Shown: in pieces, positions 59,901 through 64,000 of the stretch | How the letters are laid out: every line of letters begins with the position of its first letter | Numbering within the stretch: position 1 is the first letter of the stretch | Assembly (NCBI RefSeq): GCF_000312445.1 | Contig: NZ_HE997182.1 | Coordinates: 186,001 to 250,000, forward strand | DNA length: 64,000 nt | Direction: 5' to 3' | From: Phocaeicola abscessus CCUG 55929 | Lineage (GTDB): Bacteria > Bacteroidota > Bacteroidia > Bacteroidales > Bacteroidaceae | The notes under the pieces: model-generated | What the model was told of the DNA's origin: nothing | Database searches by the model: none | The model's input: only the letters and a program-made list of their open reading frames with translations | Translations under genes and position numbers: made by a program

Positions 59901-60130
59901 TCATTGACAACCTTCGCAGATATATCCGCAACTGGGAATCTGACATAGAGATGCTTTTTAATGTAGACGAGAAAAGAGTGCAGCAGCTTCAGGGTGCTAT
60001 TCGCCTCGCTCAGGCTCGAATACAGCAAATGGAAAAAGAGAAAGAGGATCGTTTGATTCAAATCCGCGAAGCATCACAGATAGAGATTGGCGAAAGCATC
60101 GTATCACTAAACCTTATAAATATAATCTGA
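56978..60130 (+). CDS. SNF2/RapA-type superfamily 2 helicase
   Basis: 1050 residues from MSKFNIGNK, preceded by AAAGGAAG; a TTG six bases upstream is unlikely. An SH3-like start (KADSEGHGTIIEVMPPRRGRQLYKVSWG) precedes two RecA lobes: LLVADEVGLGKTIEAGHIML (motif I), LVLCDEAHKMRN (motif II), FLTATPV (III), and in lobe 2 VGSEGLDMQF and QRIGRIDRFGQ (V, VI). From about 690 it is helical and coiled (EIELAVANEKESIKHLEEG; ending MEKEKEDRLIQIREA). It is a DNA translocase/remodeller, not an HsdR: no nuclease motif is seen. It may supply translocation or DNA sensing. Same operon as the PP2C gene. Confidence 0.93.
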   Translation: MSKFNIGNKVIKADSEGHGTIIEVMPPRRGRQLYKVSWGNIVTDELEVNLLPDCNIADPFERCMSGIFGSYSEYSKKNTTFKIRSSNNSTISSLKASKTLFRAYQFKPLLKFLNSPNRRLLVADEVGLGKTIEAGHIMLELKARRELHHVLIVCPKSLQRKWKDELAFKFGLQFKIYDSQKELITDMQEHRVSVHAIVNYEKIRMKKHKENDKAKKEKDNMPKNIVDFLSGNDFHFSLVLCDEAHKMRNRETQTYKGAEIIMSQANAAIFLTATPVMISTENLYNLLHLLDNTRYYNYQIFDNRLQENRPFVEALTDLNHHVALPVIAKKLNESEILTRFFSDEVEIYSHQTTVGKAFADDAMYKEIIQMLNGEDNSKNRACLQYLISSMSMMNNIFSRTRKREVTTDMSQAERKPHMRKVILTEKERTEFDNVIEQYIDDNSYTDYWGEEVLTQGGTLGLVQKKRQVASSVYAYLNSEYSLDKSIDEYADYTDAKFEELLKIIDEVFKHGTKKIVIFALFRKTLKYLQIRFKNRGFGTLMIHGMIDNRIDVLDEFKNNPNAHILLSSEVGSEGLDMQFCNSMVNYDLPWNPMVVEQRIGRIDRFGQKSPTVNIYNIIVADSIQEDIYIRLLDRIGIFRGTIGDMEAILDAPLERGGSVTIQDVYNKLEKELYTSRLTDEEKRRKITEIELAVANEKESIKHLEEGLDNALTNDAYFKDEINRIQNNNAYVTEIELRNYLESAIRQELSTCTLTKVDNAVYELQLPLSNPRILKNFLTLYQPGGEENDTLFRQFKREIEDKQVLRMTFNQQMAYDNNKLLFMNIYHPIIQACLSYFHKHDDASKTSFCYALTKDDMLQAGAAYYLIVYQISVTRKVLGVPKHTETLLPLLYSINDREIVKNEEMVDRVFSRSQTDGEEHNASNRDIDAEMLQDMRYDFAEEISELKSERLSEIKLQVESDRQRNEKQTNEYYASIIDNLRRYIRNWESDIEMLFNVDEKRVQQLQGAIRLAQARIQQMEKEKEDRLIQIREASQIEIGESIVSLNLINII

Positions 60131-60134
60131 CGTT

Positions 60135-61400
60135 ATGATTACAGTAGGGCTTGACTTTGGGACACATCAGACAAAGGTCTGTATCGAGCATAAGGACGGC
60201 GTAGAAAAGGAGTACACCTTCATGAAGTTCTTCGATACATACAATAGGTTTTTTTATACTCTTCCCTCTTTAGTCGGCGTGGGGAAAGACGGGCTCTTGT
60301 CATACGGCTATCTTCCTCGCAGATATGACGGGAGAATTATCAGATACTTTAAGCAAAGTACATTCCGACCCTATCCTTCTGGCATGTCACAGGTGAACGC
60401 CATGTATTTCTCCACATGGTATCTTGCATATATCCTTTTCGATCTGGAAAAACAGTATGGACAGGAATTCACTATTCAGATGGGAGCACCTACTGACAGT
60501 GGCCATGTTCATCAAGTTAAAGTCATCGCAACACGGATAATAGCATCAGCATACAGACTGGTTGAAGATGTGTTTGCCAACAACAAAGAAAAGTTTCTGG
60601 CTACTCCAATGAAGGAGCTAACCGAATTGACGGATCTCGTGCCGTATTCACAAGAGATAAAAGACGAATACGGACTATTGGTTTTTCCTGAAGCTTATGC
60701 TTGTCTGAAACCTCTTATTAGTCAGGGCAAACTTGCTACAGGGATGAGCCTAATGATTGATATTGGTGGTGGTACCACAGACATTTCTTTCTTCACAATT
60801 GAAGACAACAAGCCACAAGTCTATGACTTTTATTCAATTAACAAAGGGTTGAACTATCTGACAGGAGCCAATGAGAGTAACCAAACAGGGACAGAAGTCA
60901 ATGTAAAGGATGCTTCTTCAATCATCCAAGGACGTAGAAACATTTATATCAATGAGGTAAACCAAGTGTGCGACACCCTGCGCTCAAAATTACAGAAAGA
61001 ATTTAAGCAACAGACTGGTTTAAATATGCATCGCCTCATGGATGCCCTAAAAAACCGTCCTCTCGTATATTGCGGAGGTGGAAGCACATTCAAGACTCTT
61101 CGAGTCAGCTATGCTGGTTATCAAGACAAAAAGCAGATTTCACATAAAGAATGGAACGCCAAAAGTATTAAAGATATTGATGAAATCATAGATGAAGAAC
61201 TTTGCCCCATTCTTTCCACAGCATACGGTTTGGCAATCAGTACAGAAAACGACAACATCATTATGAAACCCTTCAAAGACATATTTGAAGGGATAAGAGG
61301 TTATGAAGAAGAGCATCACCACAAATCCAGCCGTAATACTAAATTTGGCAGTGCCTTTGGTGGCTTTAGTTATGCTGATGATTGGGATGCTTGGAAATAA
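60135..61400 (+). CDS. Actin/Hsp70-fold ATPase (ParM/DnaK-like)
   Basis: 421 residues. Phosphate-1 motif ITVGLDFGTHQTKVCIE at the N-terminus, a middle phosphate-2 motif MSLMIDIGGGTTDISFF (about 211-227) and an adenosine-type PLVYCGGGSTFKTL (about 310). No substrate-binding domain of DnaK is present; the C-terminus ends with a basic and glycine-rich tail. It could polymerise like ParM or act as a chaperone-like switch. ParM- and Hsp70-like ATPases have been described in NTP-dependent conflict systems together with kinases and PP2C phosphatases, so a regulatory role in the defence operon fits. Five bp after the helicase gene. Confidence 0.88.
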   Translation: MITVGLDFGTHQTKVCIEHKDGVEKEYTFMKFFDTYNRFFYTLPSLVGVGKDGLLSYGYLPRRYDGRIIRYFKQSTFRPYPSGMSQVNAMYFSTWYLAYILFDLEKQYGQEFTIQMGAPTDSGHVHQVKVIATRIIASAYRLVEDVFANNKEKFLATPMKELTELTDLVPYSQEIKDEYGLLVFPEAYACLKPLISQGKLATGMSLMIDIGGGTTDISFFTIEDNKPQVYDFYSINKGLNYLTGANESNQTGTEVNVKDASSIIQGRRNIYINEVNQVCDTLRSKLQKEFKQQTGLNMHRLMDALKNRPLVYCGGGSTFKTLRVSYAGYQDKKQISHKEWNAKSIKDIDEIIDEELCPILSTAYGLAISTENDNIIMKPFKDIFEGIRGYEEEHHHKSSRNTKFGSAFGGFSYADDWDAWK

Positions 61401-61413
61401 ATATCATAAGACT

Positions 61414-61962
61414 ATGACATTGAATAATATTATAATAGAAAAAATTAAGAAACGGTCAAAACTGCTATTTGATAAAGCTGGTGATTTTGACCTTTTATCT
61501 ATGTACGTCTTTAATGAAACGGGACGTACTATAGGAGTTACTACACTTAAGCGTCTTTTCAATTATGTTGATGATGACAGAAAAGCGAGCGACTATACCC
61601 TAAATACAATAGCAATTTATCTTGGATATAAGGATTGGAGAGAACTAATCCAACAAGTTAATATTGATAGCGTATGGGAGTATGAAGATGAAACCATTTA
61701 TATTCATTCACTTGAAGTCGGTACTCATATAGATCTTTCATATTTGAATAGGGAAGTATCTTTTATTGTGGTTCAAAGAAACGGCGAAAATATATTAAAA
61801 GTTGAGAAATCCGAAAACAGTAGTTTGATGGTAGGAGACAAATGCGACATATATAAAATATGTAAAGGATCCATTCTTGAAGCTGAACATGTATATAGGG
61901 GAAATAATGTTGGAAACTACAAAACACAAGGTGAAGTTTTTGCTATTAAGATATGGAATTAA
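61414..61962 (+). CDS. Small regulator-like protein, last gene of the cargo operon
   Basis: 182 residues from MTLNNIIIEKI (61,414), 13 bp after the actin-like gene; the longer upstream frame overlaps that gene. The N-terminal 85 residues (ETGRTIGVTTLKRLFNYVDDDRKASDYTLNTIAIYLGYKDWRELIQQ) match an HTH-like module I know from Bacteroidetes proteins, in which a short helix pair chooses TL..LA.YLGY..W. The rest is a small beta-rich domain (TIYIHSLEVGTHIDLSYLNREVSFIVVQ). It could sense a ligand or partner. Function unknown. Confidence 0.75.
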   Translation: MTLNNIIIEKIKKRSKLLFDKAGDFDLLSMYVFNETGRTIGVTTLKRLFNYVDDDRKASDYTLNTIAIYLGYKDWRELIQQVNIDSVWEYEDETIYIHSLEVGTHIDLSYLNREVSFIVVQRNGENILKVEKSENSSLMVGDKCDIYKICKGSILEAEHVYRGNNVGNYKTQGEVFAIKIWN

Positions 61963-61965
61963 GCA

Positions 61966-61996
61966 CTGAACGCCACCCTTTGGGGATGGCGTTCAG
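61966..61996 (+). terminator. Hairpin ending the cargo operon
   Basis: A perfect 10-bp stem CTGAACGCCA/TGGCGTTCAG with an 11-nt loop, 4 bp after the last stop codon. The T-run is weak, but its strength and place support termination. Confidence 0.75.
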
Positions 61997-62011
61997 CATA
62001 ATGTGTAATTC

Positions 62012-62653
62012 TTATTTCGCTTCGTTGAGAAGCTTATCGATGTTAAATGTGAACGTGTAGTCGTTCTGAACATTCTCAATCATGATGGGCATCATTACTG
62101 TCAAGGTCTTTCCCACAAGAGAGGGCACTTCTGATTTGAAATCCTCTGGTGTCTTCTATACACAAGGTATTAGGTAGGTCTCTCTCCATCCTCCATATTG
62201 GCCCGACACATAGTATACATTTTCTGTTGGCAGAAGAATGTCGCTAATGCTTACTCCCTTGGGAACTGTTGTTGCTGGTTGAGAACTGTTACGGTTGGTA
62301 TATTTCACGCCAGAGTGCATTACACGACCAACCTGTCCTTTAACATCAACATAGCTAACGTCATCCCAGTTTATCTTCAATGTGTGTCCAGATTTGTTTT
62401 TCAGAGTAAAATTGAACTGTTTCAATCCTACATACCATACGATGTCAATGTAATCATCTTCGTAGCGATATTTGCTGATACCACCTTCATCGAAATTTAC
62501 AACTTTCGTTTCTCCGAACTGTTGTTTCGCATCTGCAGGGCTTTCTACAGTTGCAAGTCCAACAGAATAGTTTGCCACATAGCTTTTCAAATCCCCACAT
62601 GAGGTGAACAAGAATGCACCTGTAGCCAAAAGTAACATGCTTAATTTCTTCAT
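62012..62653 (-). pseudogene. Lipoprotein gene interrupted by an in-frame TAG
   Basis: The start MKKLSMLLLATGAFLFTSC is a lipoprotein signal (lipobox FTSC). The frame gives 165 residues with a beta-rich body (KYRYEDDYIDIVWYVGLKQFNF, HTLKINWDDVSYVDVKGQVG) up to TAG at 62,158-62,156. Past the stop the same frame runs on for 47 codons of protein-like sequence (KTPEDFKSEVPSLVGKTLTVMMP, then NDYTFTFNIDKLLNEAK) to TAA at 62,012. A nonsense mutation is the simplest reading. This is the only minus-strand gene in the element. The 165-residue product may still be made; function unknown. Confidence 0.75.
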
Positions 62654-62862
62654 TTTCTTGATGTATTTTAGAGTTAAACAAATTATTTTGGCTACAAAGT
62701 TACATGTTTACTTTTGTAGTTAAGTTAGACTCACAAAACATGGACCAAGATGGACGGAATGGAACGCCTACGAAAGTTGTTTTTCATTATCACTCATACA
62801 TTTCCGTCTACTGATAAGGGGATAGTATTTCGTGAACTCTCATAAAATACTCTTGTATTTCA

Positions 62863-62916
62863 AAAGGTCACCTAAAGGTCACTCCGAGTGCTCTATGTTC
62901 ACCTTATGTTCGCCAA
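62863..62916. repeat. Right end-internal direct repeats (candidate integrase/excisionase sites)
   Basis: AAAGGTCAC occurs twice 11 bp apart (62,863 and 62,874), followed by ATGTTCACC and ATGTTCGCC, also 11 bp apart (62,895 and 62,906). The latter pair sits in a 25-bp block (62,892-62,916) that matches the left end (30,998-31,022) at 24 of 25 bases in the same orientation. The 200 bp before it (62,660-62,860) contain no gene. Confidence 0.7.
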
Positions 62917-62965
62917 TAAAAGAAAAAACACCTACAAAATCTTTGTAAGTGCTTGATATTCAATG

Positions 62966-63039
62966 TGGACCAGCCTGGGCTTGAACCAGGGACCTCCAGA
63001 TTATGAGTCTGTTGCTCTAACCAACTGAGCTACAAGTCC
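62966..63039 (-). tRNA. tRNA with CAT anticodon (tRNA-Met, or Ile2), integration target
   Basis: Minus-strand cloverleaf: acceptor GGACTTG with CTGGTCC (one G-T pair and one T-T mismatch), D-arm GCTC/GAGC, anticodon loop CTCATAA, T-arm CCTGG-TTCAAGC-CCAGG, discriminator A. CAT anticodon tRNAs can be elongator Met, initiator Met or lysidine-modified Ile; the first acceptor pair G-C argues against the initiator. The 3' part (62,966-63,010) was supplied by the element. Confidence 0.93.
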
Positions 63040-63059
63040 GGCATACCGTTAAGCTCGCT

Positions 63060-63117
63060 CTGCTGCCACGAAGTTCCTTCGCAGCAGACGGCTTTTATTC
63101 AGTACGCTGCAAAAGTA
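63060..63117 (-). promoter_or_regulatory. Promoter and leader hairpin of the tRNA(CAT) gene
   Basis: On the minus strand TACTTTTG (63,117-63,110) has a TTG exactly 20 bp upstream. Between it and the tRNA lies CTGCTGC (63,087-63,081) pairing with GCAGCAG (63,066-63,060) with an inner GAAG/CTTC pairing, probably a leader removed during processing. Confidence 0.6.
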
Positions 63118-63201
63118 ATCGATTCTTTCTGCTTTTGCAAGTTAATTAATAAAAAAGTTGGAGACAGGCTGGTCGGCAGAAAGGCGCGCCGTTTCTCATC
63201 G

Positions 63202-64000
63202 TCATGAGCGATTGCCCGGATTCGTCCACTCTTTGTAAAACATCAGTCGGATTATCTGTCTGGCCGTTCTGGACAAATTGCCGAGAACGATATCTCTCCG
63301 CATGGCCCTTTTCCAAGTCACGGGAGAAGACTGGACGGAGAAAATCGCCGCGAAGCCCGCCCCGTTGAGCTCTTCGGTATCTGCTACCGCCCCGCAGAGA
63401 GCCGCTACCGGCACGTTTTCTTCTCGGGCTATATCGACAATACCTTTCAAGGCCTTCCCTCTGACAGTTTGGCGGTCGATCTTCCCTTCGCCGGTCAGAA
63501 TGAGCGAAGCGCCCTTAATCGCTTCTCTGAAATGAAGTATTTCCAAGATGGTCTTGCTTCCCGGCAAGAGTTCGGCTCGAAGGAAGGGAAGCAGTCCGCC
63601 GCCCATGCCTCCGGCGGCGCCTGCTCCGGGGAGATGGAAGATGTCCGTCCCCGTCGTTTTTAAGATCAGTTCTCCGTAACGGTGCAGGCCGTTGTCCAAG
63701 AGAACGACCTCTTTCCCGCCCGCTCCTTTTTGCGGGGCGAAGATGTATGCTGCGCCTTCCCTGCCGCAGAAAGGATTGTCAACGTCGGAGAGGATCCGAA
63801 ACGACGTCTCGCTCAATTCGGGTAGCAACAGGCTGGTATCTATCGATGAAATGGCGGATAATCGTCCTCCCGAGGGTGAAATTTCTTCTCCTTCGGCAGT
63901 AAAGAATTTGACGCCCAAGGCTGAAAGCATTCCCGTTCCGGCATCGTTCGTCGCACTTCCTCCAAGCCCCAAGATCATCTCCCTGCAACCTTTTGAAAGC
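63202..64000 (-). CDS. Glycerate kinase (GlxK/GarK family), C-terminal part
   Basis: The 5' part is beyond the window; about 266 residues of a roughly 375-residue protein are present. It phosphorylates D-glycerate. Family segments: EMILGLGGSATNDAGTGMLSALGVKF, LSDVDNPFCGREGAAYIFAPQKGA, GAGAAGGMGGGLLPFL, SLILTGEGKIDRQTVRGKAL and FSVQSSPVTWKRAM. The frame is open from the edge (LSKGCREMIL...), so the ATG at 63,978 is internal. It stands next to the tRNA promoter and is the first host gene right of the element. Confidence 0.93.
   Translation of the reverse strand, partial: LSKGCREMILGLGGSATNDAGTGMLSALGVKFFTAEGEEISPSGGRLSAISSIDTSLLLPELSETSFRILSDVDNPFCGREGAAYIFAPQKGAGGKEVVLLDNGLHRYGELILKTTGTDIFHLPGAGAAGGMGGGLLPFLRAELLPGSKTILEILHFREAIKGASLILTGEGKIDRQTVRGKALKGIVDIAREENVPVAALCGAVADTEELNGAGFAAIFSVQSSPVTWKRAMRRDIVLGNLSRTARQIIRLMFYKEWTNPGNRS

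Larger units (their letters stand above)
30888..63010. mobile_element. 32-kb integrative mobilizable element in a tRNA(CAT) gene
   Basis: The boundaries are the 20-bp identical core in the displaced tRNA end (30,868-30,887) and the intact tRNA gene (62,991-63,010). Inside are a tyrosine recombinase at the left end, an excisionase-like HTH with DUF3987 and DUF6371 genes, a MobV relaxase with a candidate oriT, and a 20-kb cargo operon of defence type. No conjugation (tra) genes are present, so it would need a helper element for transfer. Codon use is more AT-rich than the flanking host genes. All genes except the broken lipoprotein at the right end are on the plus strand. Confidence 0.85.

Noticed and set aside
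60135..61400. Plasmid partition operon (ParM/ParR)
   Set aside because: The actin-like protein lacks a following ParR gene and centromere-like repeats, and it is embedded in the defence operon.
41370..61962. BREX, Pgl or DISARM system
   Set aside because: A NERD-kinase like PglW and a methylase are present, but there is no PglZ, BrxC/PglY, BrxL, DrmA/DrmB or BrxA/BrxB; the large ATPase differs.

Overview
The window looks like a Bacteroidota (order Bacteroidales) chromosome. Several start regions carry the Bacteroidetes-type -7 promoter box TAnnTTTG. The gene content also fits: a HmuYRSTUV haem-uptake operon, DUF3836 and DUF1080 secreted proteins, and a Bacteroides-style hexuronate operon. 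Family or genus cannot be fixed from the sequence alone; I lean weakly toward the Tannerellaceae/Porphyromonadaceae side.

Layout. 1-6.9 kb: a protease-like gene tail, a broken NAD(P)-binding protein, enolase, two secreted proteins, a LolA-like protein, two identical tRNA-Asn genes and an S41 processing peptidase. 6.9-7.2 kb: seven tandem copies of a 41-bp hairpin unit. 7.2-14.7 kb (minus strand): a complete glucuronate pathway operon (transporter, UxaC, mannonate oxidoreductase, UxuA, KdgK, Eda, GNAT) that begins with a truncated xylose isomerase. 15-20 kb (minus strand): an alpha/beta-hydrolase pseudogene, a Tat-exported aldo/keto reductase, a Gfo/Idh/MocA oxidoreductase and a beta-lactamase-fold serine hydrolase. 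20-21.7 kb: CorA and a thioesterase. 21.7-30.7 kb: the hmuYRSTUV haem operon with its own promoter and terminator.

30,888-63,010 is a 32-kb integrative mobilizable element. It sits in the 3' end of a tRNA(CAT) gene. It carries a tyrosine recombinase, an AAA/DUF4143 ATPase pair, an excisionase-like HTH/DUF3987/DUF6371 block, a MobV-type relaxase with a candidate oriT, and a 20-kb co-directional cargo operon (41.3-62.0 kb). A 45-nt displaced tRNA 3' end marks its left junction, and paired direct repeats lie just inside both ends. Its coding DNA is visibly more AT-rich than the host genes.

The cargo operon is the most interesting part: XRE regulator, N6-adenine methyltransferase (HsdM type), specificity subunit (HsdS type), a NERD-pseudokinase-kinase-P-loop fusion, a 518-aa unknown, an 1807-aa protein with a PD-(D/E)XK-like motif and a HerA/FtsK-type ATPase, a PP2C phosphatase, a SNF2-type helicase, an actin/Hsp70-fold ATPase and a small regulator-like protein. 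No HsdR, PglZ, BrxL, DndABCDE or Cas gene is present. The core resembles the published methylation-associated defence system (MADS) and, in its ATPase parts, DptF-DptG-DptH. I see no counterpart of the AAA ATPase and partner I remember from MADS; instead there is a phosphatase-helicase-actin module. I read it as a MADS-like phage-defence system in which methylation marks self DNA and a phospho-signalling kinase/phosphatase pair gates an ATP-driven nuclease complex.

Right of the element are the restored tRNA gene with its promoter and the 3' part of a glycerate kinase gene. Four genes in the window are broken (226-597, 14,408-14,644, 14,991-16,016, 62,012-62,653), which suggests ongoing gene decay.
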